Positions 1 to 7,716 of a stretch of DNA of 64,000 bases are shown here, in pieces. The notes beneath the pieces were generated by a model. It worked only from the letters and a program-made list of their open reading frames with translations. It was not told the origin of the DNA and did no database searches. Where the stretch lies: assembly GCF_018332655.1 (NCBI RefSeq), contig NZ_BOQL01000050.1, positions 1 through 64,000 on the forward strand. Reading direction: 5' to 3'. The DNA is from Actinoplanes auranticolor (lineage in GTDB: Bacteria; Actinomycetota; Actinomycetes; Mycobacteriales; Micromonosporaceae). Numbering within the stretch: the first letter of the stretch is position 1; every line of letters starts with the position of its first letter. The position numbers and the translations under genes are program-made.

Positions 1-34
1 AGCCGATGATGATCAGGTTTCCGACCTCGTCCAT
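1..34 (-). CDS. trxB: Thioredoxin reductase, N-terminal start only (partial)
   Basis: An ATG at 34 opens a minus-strand frame that leaves the window after 11 residues (MDEVGNLIIIG). This matches the first beta strand of thioredoxin reductases, which lead into the FAD-binding GSGPAG loop. It follows the arsC stop codon by one base, so the two are probably co-transcribed. A thioredoxin reductase beside thioredoxin-coupled arsenate reductases is a common pairing. Only a few residues are visible, so the identity rests on this motif and the context. Confidence 0.55.
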   Translation of the reverse strand, partial: MDEVGNLIIIG

Positions 35-35
35 G

Positions 36-440
36 TCAGGCCGCCGGGACCAGCTCGGTGAGCAGCTTCTCGATCCGGGTTTTGATCTCGTCGCGGATCG
101 GGCGCACGGATTCGACGCCCTTGCCGGCCGGGTCCTCGAGCTTCCAGTCCTCGTAACGCTTGCCGGGGAAAATCGGGCAGGCATCGCCGCAACCCATGGT
201 GATGATCACGTCAGAGCTTTCGGCGGTCTCCCATTCCAGCTTCTTCGGCGTCTGGTCGGTGATGTCGATACCGACCTCGGCCATGGCCTCGACTGCGGCC
301 GGGTTGATCGTCTTGCCGGGCGCGGAGCCGGCCGAGCGGACCTCGACGGTGTCGCCGGCCAGGTGGCGCAGCCAGCCGGCGGCCATCTGGGAACGGCCGG
401 CGTTGTGCACGCAGACGAACAGGACGCTGGGCTTGCTCAT
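36..440 (-). CDS. arsC: Arsenate reductase, low-molecular-weight phosphatase type
   Basis: The 134-residue product reduces arsenate to arsenite in the cytoplasm. The N-terminus carries the P-loop CVHNAGRSQMA, with the nucleophilic Cys about residue 11. Downstream lie the TMGCGDACPIFPG segment with the resolving cysteines and the DPAGK motif typical of thioredoxin- or mycothiol-coupled ArsC. The ATG at 440 is preceded by GGAGA at a good distance. It lies between an aquaporin gene and a trxB start on the same strand, consistent with an arsenic operon read right to left. Confidence 0.92.
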   Translation of the reverse strand: MSKPSVLFVCVHNAGRSQMAAGWLRHLAGDTVEVRSAGSAPGKTINPAAVEAMAEVGIDITDQTPKKLEWETAESSDVIITMGCGDACPIFPGKRYEDWKLEDPAGKGVESVRPIRDEIKTRIEKLLTELVPAA

Positions 441-556
441 CGGATGTGTCTCCTGGTGGTGTCGGTTCGTGTTGAGGTCGAGCATCTGGTGATGGCCGGT
501 AGTACGGCCGGAGTTGATCAGCCCACCGAACGTGTCCGTCCGGCGTAGTGGTTCGG

Positions 557-1309
557 TCATCGGCGGCCCGCAGATGCCGATGCGTCGGTGCTGTCGTGCG
601 CCACGACGACCTCGTCGGCCGCCTCTCCCACGCCCGGATAAAGGGCCAGCAGCAGACCCACTCCGACCGCGAGACCGATGAGTTGGGCGACGATGAAGCC
701 GGGCACCGAAGCGGGGGCGATCCCGGCGAAGGTGTCGGTGAACGCCCGCCCGACCGTCACCGCGGGGTTGGCGAAGCTGGTGCTGCTGGTGAACCAGTAC
801 GCCGCGCCGATGTACGCGCCGACCGCAGCCGGAGCAACCGCCGCCCGGCCGGACCGGGCCAGGGCGAAGATCAGCATGACCAGCCCGGCGGTGGCGACGA
901 CCTCGCCCAGCCACAAATGGCCGGCGGCCCGGTCCTTGCCGGAGAAGTCCACCGCGGCCAAGTCGAACATCAGGTTCGCCAGGACCGACCCGGCGATCGC
1001 CCCCAGCGTCTGTGCGACGGCGTACCCCCCGAGCTGGCCCGCGGTCAGACCGGTCCGGGTCCGGCGGCCGAGGAACCAGTCCGCAGCCGAGACCACCGGG
1101 TTGAAGTGCGCCCCGGACACCGGCCCGAAGGTCAGGATCAACGCGCCGAGGGCGAACGCGGTCGCGACCGAGTTCTCCAGCAGCTGCAGGCCGACGTCGT
1201 CCGGCGACAGGGTGCTCGCCATGACGCCGGAGCCGACGACGGCGGTCACCAGCAGCGCGGTACCGACGAACTCGGCCAGCAGACGCCGCCAGGTCGCAAC
1301 AGTGTTCAT
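557..1309 (-). CDS. MIP family aquaporin/glyceroporin, probable arsenite channel
   Basis: This is a 250-residue polytopic membrane protein with the two aquaporin half-helix motifs: HFNPVVS in the first repeat, about residue 68, and SFANPAVTVGRAF in the second. Six transmembrane segments are recognisable from the alternating hydrophobic stretches. Aquaporins of this length between arsC genes (AqpS-like) let arsenite leave the cell after arsenate reduction. The gene sits between two arsC genes on the same strand. The role in arsenite flux is inferred from context; the MIP fold itself is clear. Confidence 0.88.
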   Translation of the reverse strand: MNTVATWRRLLAEFVGTALLVTAVVGSGVMASTLSPDDVGLQLLENSVATAFALGALILTFGPVSGAHFNPVVSAADWFLGRRTRTGLTAGQLGGYAVAQTLGAIAGSVLANLMFDLAAVDFSGKDRAAGHLWLGEVVATAGLVMLIFALARSGRAAVAPAAVGAYIGAAYWFTSSTSFANPAVTVGRAFTDTFAGIAPASVPGFIVAQLIGLAVGVGLLLALYPGVGEAADEVVVAHDSTDASASAGRR

Positions 1310-1342
1310 GAGTAGAGGTTCTCCAGGTGATGGGCAGACAGG

Positions 1343-1999
1343 TCAGGCGGGGACGTGCAGGTCGTCCAGGAGCCGGCGGACGCGGCGTTCGAGGTCGTCG
1401 CGGATGGGCCGTACATCGGCGACGTCCATGCCGGCGGGGTCTTCCAGGTCCCAGTTCTCATACCGGGTGCCGGGAAAGACCGGGCAGGCGTCGCCGCAGC
1501 CCATCGTGATCACCACGTCGGCGGCCCGGACGACTTCATCGGTCCACGGCTTGGGGTACTCACCGGAGATGTCGATGTCGCGCTCGCGCATGGCCGCGAC
1601 CGCGGCGGCGTTGACCTCGGTGCTCGGCTCGGAGCCACCGGACCAGGCGACGGCCCGGTCACCGGCGAGGTGGGTGAAGAAGCCGAGTGCCATCTGCGAA
1701 CGGCCGGCGTTGTGGGTGCACAGGAACAGCACGACGGGCCTGCCGTCACGGTGGTGGCCTTCCACACGGGCCAGGGCCTGCAACCGCTGCCGGGCGAAGC
1801 GTTCGGCGAGCAGCGGCAGGTAGTTGGGGATGCTGCCGATGGTGGCGAACTGGTCGTAGCTGGAGTGCAGGAACCGTTCGATCGTCTCGGTCCCGTAGGT
1901 GCCGTCGAACTCGGCGGCGAGCCGGGCTGCGGCGGTCTTCAGGGCGAGAGTCTGGTCGATGGACAGGTCCGCACGCCAGTACGCGGTGGTGTCGGTCAT
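1343..1999 (-). CDS. Arsenate reductase with N-terminal helical domain
   Basis: The 218-residue product has two parts. Residues 1-80 form a helical region without cysteine, resembling the three-helix bundle found in front of some actinobacterial ArsC proteins. Residues 85-218 are a complete ArsC domain with CTHNAGRSQMA and TMGCGDACPVFPG. The ATG at 1999 overlaps the TGA of the upstream gene (ATGA), so translation is coupled. It is the second of three ArsC-like domains in 2.7 kb and differs from the first by the extra domain, so it is not a recent duplication. Confidence 0.87.
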   Translation of the reverse strand: MTDTTAYWRADLSIDQTLALKTAAARLAAEFDGTYGTETIERFLHSSYDQFATIGSIPNYLPLLAERFARQRLQALARVEGHHRDGRPVVLFLCTHNAGRSQMALGFFTHLAGDRAVAWSGGSEPSTEVNAAAVAAMRERDIDISGEYPKPWTDEVVRAADVVITMGCGDACPVFPGTRYENWDLEDPAGMDVADVRPIRDDLERRVRRLLDDLHVPA

Positions 2000-2694
2000 G
2001 ACGGGTCTCCGGTCAGAGTGGGCGCGAGACGGTCGATGCGCCCGGCGAGGTCGGTGTAGGCGGCTTCGAAGGCCGCATCGGTGTCGGCCCGTACCGGGTC
2101 GGGAACCGACCAGTGCAGCCGTGGCCGGACAGTGCTGGTCAGGTCTTCGTGGGCGTTGTCGCAGACCGCGATGACCAGGTCCTGGTCGGTGACCACGTCG
2201 TCGATGTGCGCGGTGCCGGTCGGGTTCAGTCGCAGGCCGTGCCGGCCGGCGACCTGGACCGCCCGGGGATGCACCCGCTGCGCCGGGTGGGTGCCGGCGG
2301 ATGCGGCGGGCCGGTGGGTACGGTCCGCCCAAAGTGCGGCGGCCAGCTGCGAGCGGGCCGAGTTGTGGGTGCACACGAAGACGACCCGTGCGGAGTCCGG
2401 CAGCCGAGGTGGGATGAGCAGAGTGAGGGTGTCGGGACGCAGCCGCAGGTAGGTACGGCGCCGGTCGGCTTCCGAGCGGGTGCGCTCCAGCAGCCCGGCC
2501 TCGGCCAGAACCTTGACGTGGTGCGCGACCAGGTTTGTCGGCATGTCGAGGTCATGAGCGATCTCACCCGGCGAGGCGTCGCCGAGGCTCAGCGCGTCCA
2601 CGATCGCGAGGCGTGCCGGGTCGCCGAGCGCGGCGTGGATCCGCGCCCGCTCCCTCAATGAGGTCCGCTCAGTGTCCATTGACTCAATGCTCAC
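1996..2694 (-). CDS. ArsR repressor-ArsC arsenate reductase fusion
   Basis: A 232-residue fusion. Residues 1-105 are an ArsR-type winged helix (ARIHAALGDPARLAIVDAL, then a recognition helix around NLVAHHVKVLAEAGLLERT). Residues 105-232 are a low-molecular-weight phosphatase/ArsC domain (VFVCTHNSARSQLAAALW). The second domain lacks the GCGDACP segment of its neighbours, with CDNAHED instead, so its reduction chemistry may differ. The start may be the GTG at 2694 or the ATG at 2679. Both lie inside a palindrome that is a likely autoregulatory operator. It is the first gene of the leftward operon. Confidence 0.85.
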   Translation of the reverse strand: MSIESMDTERTSLRERARIHAALGDPARLAIVDALSLGDASPGEIAHDLDMPTNLVAHHVKVLAEAGLLERTRSEADRRRTYLRLRPDTLTLLIPPRLPDSARVVFVCTHNSARSQLAAALWADRTHRPAASAGTHPAQRVHPRAVQVAGRHGLRLNPTGTAHIDDVVTDQDLVIAVCDNAHEDLTSTVRPRLHWSVPDPVRADTDAAFEAAYTDLAGRIDRLAPTLTGDPS

Positions 2695-2698
2695 TGAG
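2668..2698. promoter_or_regulatory. Palindromic ArsR-type operator over the ArsR-ArsC start
   Basis: CTCAGTG (2668-2674) and CACTGAG (2692-2698) flank the inner perfect palindrome CATTGA-C-TCAATG (2677-2689), all centred on 2683. Only the two dinucleotides between the blocks are mismatched. ArsR-family repressors bind such dyads, and this one covers the candidate start codons of the ArsR fusion. Confidence 0.7.
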
Positions 2699-2937
2699 GT
2701 TGTCTATGGTTGCAAGAGTTCCGGCGGCTGTTCACCTGATGGCCATCTGTGCTGGTGGAACAGGCGCACCACCAGCAGGCAGCCGCATTGCCACACTGAC
2801 AAACCCTCCGCCGGCGCTCCGTCCGCTCGCACGTCGATGTGAGATGGTCGGAGAAGACAGGTCGAACGCAAAACCGCCGCGGAGAGCTTGCCTGCGGCTC
2901 ATAACGTTCGTCTGCCGACACGAAGGAGCTTGCGCCC
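2699..2937. other. Divergent intergenic region of the arsenic genes
   Basis: This 239-bp gap separates the leftward ArsR-ArsC operon from the rightward flavoprotein gene and must hold both promoters. The only structure I see is a short hairpin, GCTGGTGG (2751-2758) with CCACCAGC (2769-2776). No convincing gene is present. Confidence 0.5.
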
Positions 2938-4461
2938 ATGAGTAGCGACACCAGCGATACGGCTCCGCAGCAGCCACAGGACCCGCCGGTCGTCGTCATC
3001 GGTGCCGGGCCGGTCGGGCTGGCTGCCGCCGCGCACCTGCACGAGCAGGGCATGGCCTTCCTCGTTCTGGAAGCAGGCACCGAGGTCGCCGTATCGGTGC
3101 GGCAATGGGCCCACGTCAGCCTGTTCAGCCCGTGGCGCTACAACATCGACTCCGCCGCTCGCAGACTCCTGGACGCCGCCGGCTGGGCCGCCCCCGACGA
3201 CGAGACACTGCCTACCGGCGCGCAGCTGATCGAGGACTACCTGCAACCCCTCGCAAAGCTACCCGCGATCGCAGGCCACCTGCGCTTCGGTGCCCGCGTT
3301 GTCGCCATGACACGGGTGGCTGTCGACCGCGTCCGCACCGACGGCCGCGTCGACCAGCCGTTCATCGTCCGCCTGGCCGACGGCACCGACATCATCGCCA
3401 GTGCGGTCATCGATGCCTCCGGCACGTGGTGCACCCCGAACCCGCTGGGACTCAACGGCCTTCCCGCTCACGGCGAGACGGACCTCGCCGACGTGATCGA
3501 CCGCGCCCTGCCTGACGTGCTCGGCGCCGACCGAGACGCACATGCCGGTCGACACACCATCGTCGTCGGCTCCGGGCACTCTGCAGCCAACACACTGCTG
3601 GATCTCGCCCACCTCGCCGACATTGCGCCCGGCACCCAGATCACCTGGGCCGTGCGTAGCGGGTCCGTGGAGCGCGCGTTCGGCGGCGAGGACGACGACG
3701 AGCTGCCCGCCCGCGGGGCGCTCGGTAGCGGGCTGCGAGCCCTGGTGGAGACCGGCAGGGTCACCCTGGCGGAGGCGTTCGGCGTACACACCGTGCGCCG
3801 CAGCGGCGAAGGTATCGAGCTCCTCGCGGCGGACGGGCGAACGATCACTGCCGACCGGGTCGTGTCCGCCACCGGATTCCGCCCGGACCACAGCATCGCC
3901 ACCGAGTTGCGCCTGGACCTGGACCCGATCCTCGGCTGCACCCGCGCGCTGGCGGACCTGATCGACCCCAACGAACACTCGTGCGGCACCGTCGAGCCGC
4001 ACGGATACCGGGAGCTGTCGCATCCGGAGCCGAACTATTACGCCGTGGGCATGAAGTCCTACGGCCGGGCGCCGACGTTCCTGATGGCCACCGGCCACGA
4101 GCAGGTCCGGTCCATTGTTGCCGCGCTGGCCGGTGACTTCGACGCTGCCGAGGATGTCCAGCTCGACCTGCCAGAGACCGGCGTGTGCGGCTCCAACCTC
4201 GCCGCCGTAGCCGCCTCCGGCAAGATCGCCGATCGCTTCGGCCTCTCCCCCGACGTGCCGGCCAAGCTCGCCGCTGCAACCATGGCCCTGCTACCCACGT
4301 CGGCGAGCACCAGCGATGCTGTCCGTGCCGCGGCAGCCGAAGTCGGCCTCGACCCCGAGATCGCGCTGGAGATCGCCACTCTCACCGGAGAACCCGGTGC
4401 GCTGCCCAGCGTCACCGGATTGATCAGCCTGGCGCCCGCAGCAGGCGGCGCCTGCTGTTGA
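2938..4461 (+). CDS. ArsO-like FAD-dependent oxidoreductase of arsenic clusters
   Basis: The 507-residue flavoprotein begins with an FAD Rossmann motif (VVVIGAGPVGLAAAAHL, about residues 18-34). It has the WRYNIDSAARRLL segment and a second nucleotide-binding motif (IVVGSGHSAANTL, about residue 205) of flavin monooxygenases. The last residues are GGACC, a C-terminal vicinal cysteine pair that could bind arsenite or take part in thiol relay. The ATG at 2938 is preceded by AAGGAG. It is divergent from the arsenic operon. Members of this family are often called ArsO; the exact substrate is not established from sequence. Confidence 0.75.
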   Translation: MSSDTSDTAPQQPQDPPVVVIGAGPVGLAAAAHLHEQGMAFLVLEAGTEVAVSVRQWAHVSLFSPWRYNIDSAARRLLDAAGWAAPDDETLPTGAQLIEDYLQPLAKLPAIAGHLRFGARVVAMTRVAVDRVRTDGRVDQPFIVRLADGTDIIASAVIDASGTWCTPNPLGLNGLPAHGETDLADVIDRALPDVLGADRDAHAGRHTIVVGSGHSAANTLLDLAHLADIAPGTQITWAVRSGSVERAFGGEDDDELPARGALGSGLRALVETGRVTLAEAFGVHTVRRSGEGIELLAADGRTITADRVVSATGFRPDHSIATELRLDLDPILGCTRALADLIDPNEHSCGTVEPHGYRELSHPEPNYYAVGMKSYGRAPTFLMATGHEQVRSIVAALAGDFDAAEDVQLDLPETGVCGSNLAAVAASGKIADRFGLSPDVPAKLAAATMALLPTSASTSDAVRAAAAEVGLDPEIALEIATLTGEPGALPSVTGLISLAPAAGGACC

Positions 4462-4478
4462 CCGCTCGCAACGGGCCG

Positions 4479-5312
4479 TCAAGACTTCGCTACCGGTGAC
4501 GTGCCGCGGGCAAGCCACCACGCGACCGGCAGCGACAGCCCGTACATCACCAACCCATACGCCAAGAGGGTCAGCACCACCGTGGTCGAGGCGACGGAAG
4601 CCACGAACAGAGCCAACGACAGGTTCCGCACGGTGGTCGTCATCGCGACGGCCCGGCGCACCGCCGCCGGAACAGGCCAGGGCAGCAGCACGAGCGCCAG
4701 GCACGCCGCTACGACCACGGCGACGACAGCGACGGTCCTCCACCCCAGCTGCGGCAGCCGGCCGGCGCCGGTCACGACGAAGAACGCCACCAGCACCGCC
4801 AGCAGCACGTCGGCAACGCGCCGCGCACCTTGATGTACCCGGCGGGCGACATCAGGCCGACGCTGCAACAGCCACATGCCTGCGGCCAATGGCACAACCT
4901 GACCGACCAAAGCCACCCCGACCAGCAGGATCCCGCCCGCGCCGGCGGGAAGAACATCGTGCCCTCCCACCGCTGCCCAGACCGGGACGCTGACCAGGCC
5001 GAGCGGAGCGTGGATGCCTTGCAGCGCCGCGCTGATGGCCAGATCCCCGCGGGCGTAGAGCGTCAGTAACGCACCTGTACCGCCGCCCGATGCGGCGGCA
5101 GCCAGCACGATGCCGAGCGCCGCGTCCGGTCCGAGATCCGCCAGCCATGTCAGCACTACGGCCAACCCCGGCACAACGACGACATTGAGCGCCACCGCAC
5201 CGACCAAAACCGCGGGTCGTCGTAGGAGCATCCGGAAATCCCCGGCCGTCAACGCCGTACCGATCGCCAGCATCGACGCGACCAGCAGCGCAGCGACCGC
5301 GACCGTGCTCAC
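4479..5312 (-). CDS. BASS (bile acid:Na+ symporter) superfamily transporter, ACR3-like
   Basis: A 277-residue integral membrane protein of eight to ten hydrophobic helices. The AAAASGGGTGALLTLYARGD segment, about residues 70-90, resembles the crossover region of BASS-family transporters. The family includes ACR3 arsenite exporters, but the typical ACR3 cysteine is not evident, so ACR3 proper is uncertain. Its GTG start at 5312 overlaps the end of the upstream flavoprotein gene by four bases, showing translational coupling. It ends 17 bp from the convergent flavoprotein gene. Confidence 0.7.
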   Translation of the reverse strand: MSTVAVAALLVASMLAIGTALTAGDFRMLLRRPAVLVGAVALNVVVVPGLAVVLTWLADLGPDAALGIVLAAAASGGGTGALLTLYARGDLAISAALQGIHAPLGLVSVPVWAAVGGHDVLPAGAGGILLVGVALVGQVVPLAAGMWLLQRRPDVARRVHQGARRVADVLLAVLVAFFVVTGAGRLPQLGWRTVAVVAVVVAACLALVLLPWPVPAAVRRAVAMTTTVRNLSLALFVASVASTTVVLTLLAYGLVMYGLSLPVAWWLARGTSPVAKS

Positions 5313-6250
5313 CCGCGCGCCACCGCGCTTGCCGCCGGCCGGCGCAGCAGAGCGTCGAGAACGTGGGCCGCGTCGCGGCCGGCACCGCGCAGGGTGGCCG
5401 AGGCGAAGCTACGCTGCCGCTCGAGCCCCACGAAACCGAGGCCGGGTACGGCGGTCGACACGCCACCGTCGTGCATCGGCACACCATAGGCGTCCAGCGC
5501 CCCGGCATCGGACAGGAAGGGCAGATGCGGGCGGTAGCCGGTCGCCAGCAGCACCACGTCAACGCGTTCGGAGGTTCCGTCGGGCCACACCGCTCGGTTG
5601 CCGTCGAGCCGGGTGAACAACGGGCGATGATCGGGCCGCCCGGCTTCGATCGCCGCTCGGTACCGGCCGTCGTCAATCACCGACACCGATCCCTTGATCA
5701 GGCGCGGGCCCAGCCGGGAGGAATCCAGGCCGGTGCGGTTGAGCCACCAGTGGAAGTCACGGCCGAGGATGTGCTGTGGCTGGAAGCGCAGCGGGCCGCG
5801 GGTCGTGAGGCTGGTCTGCGCCACGGCGGCCAGCTCGACGGCGATCTGCACCGCGGAGTTGCCGCCACCGACCACCAGGACTCGAGAGCCGGTGAAGGGC
5901 GTTGGGTTGCGGTACTGCGATGAGTGCAGCACCGTGCCGGTGAAGGCGTCCAGGCCGGGCAACGGCGGCCGGTACGGGACACCGAATCCGCCGGTCGCCG
6001 CTACCACGGTTCGTGTCCTGGTCACCGAGCCGTCCGCCGTGGTGACGATGAATCCGGCGTTGTCGGGCAGCACCTGGTCGACCGGGGTGGCGAAGCGTAG
6101 TTCGGCCTGCAGGTGCGCGGTGTCCGTGGCGAGGTAGTCGATCACTTCATCGCGCAGCGGGTACCGCTGGGGGTCGCCCGGGAACCGCAAGCCGGGCAGC
6201 GACGAGAACCGAGCCGGCGAGAACAGCGTCAGGCTGTCGTAGTACCACAC
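5309..6250 (-). pseudogene. ArsO-like flavoprotein lacking its N-terminal FAD-binding segment
   Basis: The frame keeps most of an ArsO-like flavin monooxygenase: the YYDSLTLFSPARFSSLPG motif, then RDEVIDYL, the NADPH-binding VLVVGGGNSAVQIAVEL and the ATGYRPHLP motif. The first 40 or so residues that should contain the GxGxxG FAD loop are absent. The earliest start is a GTG at 6250, and an in-frame stop lies at 6284-6286. The break abuts the equally shortened 5' end of the divergent arsR gene. Without the FAD loop it is probably inactive, though the rest of the frame is intact. Confidence 0.65.
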
Positions 6251-6252
6251 CC

Positions 6253-6567
6253 CTGGCCCTCGACGGGCCCGTCCAAGACTTCCTCAAGGCCCTCGCGAGC
6301 GAGACGCGCCAACAGATCATGACGTCGTTCGCCGGCGGCAGACAGCTCACCGTGGGCGAGGTCGCCTACTGCTGCGGGCTCGGCCAGTCGACCGCCAGCG
6401 AGCACCTGGCCATCCTGCGCCGCGGCGGACTGGTCACCGCGACCCGCGACGGCAAGCTCGTGCGCTACCGCGCCGACCCCGTCACGATGGACGCACGCCT
6501 GGCCGAACTGCAGGGGTATCTGGCCTGCTGCTGCCCCCCGGAGCAATCCGCGCAGGACCAGCAGTAG
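6253..6567 (+). CDS. ArsR-family repressor with displaced start codon
   Basis: This is an ArsR winged-helix protein. The frame reads LALDGPVQDFLKALASETRQ, then QIMTSFAGG, and a recognition helix around GLGQSTASEHLAILRRGG. It ends near CCCPPEQS, a C-terminal cysteine cluster that could bind metalloid. The normal N-terminus has no ATG, GTG or TTG. The only conventional start, ATG at 6319, would cut into the second helix. A CTG at 6253 is the sole alternative I see. The 5' end meets the truncated flavoprotein gene, so the ancestral divergent promoter has been lost. The protein may be poorly made or not made. Confidence 0.6.
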   Translation: MALDGPVQDFLKALASETRQQIMTSFAGGRQLTVGEVAYCCGLGQSTASEHLAILRRGGLVTATRDGKLVRYRADPVTMDARLAELQGYLACCCPPEQSAQDQQ

Positions 6568-6686
6568 ACAGCCCCTCGCGAAGCAGCGGCTGCCCATAGC
6601 CCCGCATGCCCCTCAAGCGACGGGCAGCCGAGTAGACCAGCGCCTGGTCGGCTCAGGTGAGCGACCTTGCCCGCATCGCCAGTGGG

Positions 6687-7301
6687 TCAGCGGGTGAAGA
6701 CGGGACCGGATCGGGCGCTCGTGACGGCGTGGGTGGTGTTCTGCCAGGTGGCGGTGCGGACCACGTCGACGGAGAACACGTACGGGGTGTCGCGTTGCAG
6801 GTTCTTGACCGTCGCGGTCAGGGTGTGGCATCCCTCGCCGGGTTCGGCTTCCTGCCATTCGAGCTCGGCTTGGCGGCCGACGACGAGCTTCTGCGAGATG
6901 CTGGTGATCCGGTAGCGCACCACCGAGGGATCTCCGGGGTGGTACCAGCTGACCGTCGCGGTCGTGGCGCCGGGCTCGACCTCCAGCACGTTGATCTCGC
7001 CGGGTGTGACGCTACCGGTACAGCGCGGGTCAACCGGCTCGGCGTGCACGACGTGCGGGAGCTTGGGAACGTGCAGCGCCTCGGGGATCTCAGCCTCGTC
7101 AGGCAAGGCTGCGGGCAAGGGTTCAGGCTCTCGCCGGTCGCCTGGCTGGACGATCAGCCAGCTGTTCCCGGGCTGGTTCGCGGGCGGCGCGGCCACTTTG
7201 TGGTCCTTGTCGACTGAGGCGGCTGGTAGTTCGCAGCCGCCGAGGGCCAGGGAGAAGAACACTGCGGCAGCCAGCCACAGGCCCATATGTCGAGGACGCA
7301 C
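6687..7301 (-). CDS. Secreted lipoprotein with fibronectin type III-like domain
   Basis: The 204-residue product has a positively charged start, a hydrophobic stretch and the lipobox LALGGC (Cys about residue 23), so it should be lipid-anchored outside the membrane. The C-terminal half shows the pattern of a fibronectin type III domain (TTATVSWYHPGD, VVRYRI, TVKNLQRDTPYVFSV). Start GTG at 7301 is preceded by AAGGAG with six bases spacing. No enzymatic motif is seen. Its relation to the arsenic genes is not apparent. Confidence 0.7.
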   Translation of the reverse strand: MRPRHMGLWLAAAVFFSLALGGCELPAASVDKDHKVAAPPANQPGNSWLIVQPGDRREPEPLPAALPDEAEIPEALHVPKLPHVVHAEPVDPRCTGSVTPGEINVLEVEPGATTATVSWYHPGDPSVVRYRITSISQKLVVGRQAELEWQEAEPGEGCHTLTATVKNLQRDTPYVFSVDVVRTATWQNTTHAVTSARSGPVFTR

Positions 7302-7716
7302 TAGATCTCCTTCCGCGCGCCTGGACCGGGTGTTGACAGCGCAGAACATCGGCAGGCATGAGCGACCCTGAAGAACTATCGCCGCATGTCGGGCCGGGCA
7401 GCGGCGATCCGGCCCGGGGCAGGTGAGGCCTGCGGTAAGACGCAGTGTCCACGTGCCCTGTCACGACGCGTCCGGGTGACGGTGATGATCGCCACGCACT
7501 CCTCAGTTCAACTCTCTTCTCACCGAAGAGTAGAGTCATGGGCGTTGTCGGGGTGCGGCGTTCCTAGCCCCTCGGCCACGAGTCTCGTGGGCGAAGACGC
7601 CTACCGCCGGCGCCACGGTGACACTTCGCGCGCGGTGACCCGTAGTTCAGCAGCACACCCGGACGGGTGTGTCGGCGTACGCCCGTTGGCGTGCGGTTCG
7701 AGTGGAAATGAGTTGT
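7302..7716. other. Intergenic region with a dyad upstream of the SulP gene
   Basis: This 415-bp stretch separates the divergent lipoprotein and SulP genes. It holds the dyad CTCTTC (7514-7519) / GAAGAG (7525-7530). The flanking elements TCAACTCT (7508-7515) and AAGAGTAG (7526-7533) recur around the MerR-type promoter at 9697-9728. It may be an operator for the MerR protein encoded after the SulP gene. No gene is seen. Confidence 0.4.

Noticed and set aside
6687..7301. Candidate enediyne apoprotein (secreted beta-sheet protein)
   Set aside because: It is a lipobox-containing Fn3-like lipoprotein in the arsenic block, far from the cluster, and longer than the known ~110-residue mature apoproteins.
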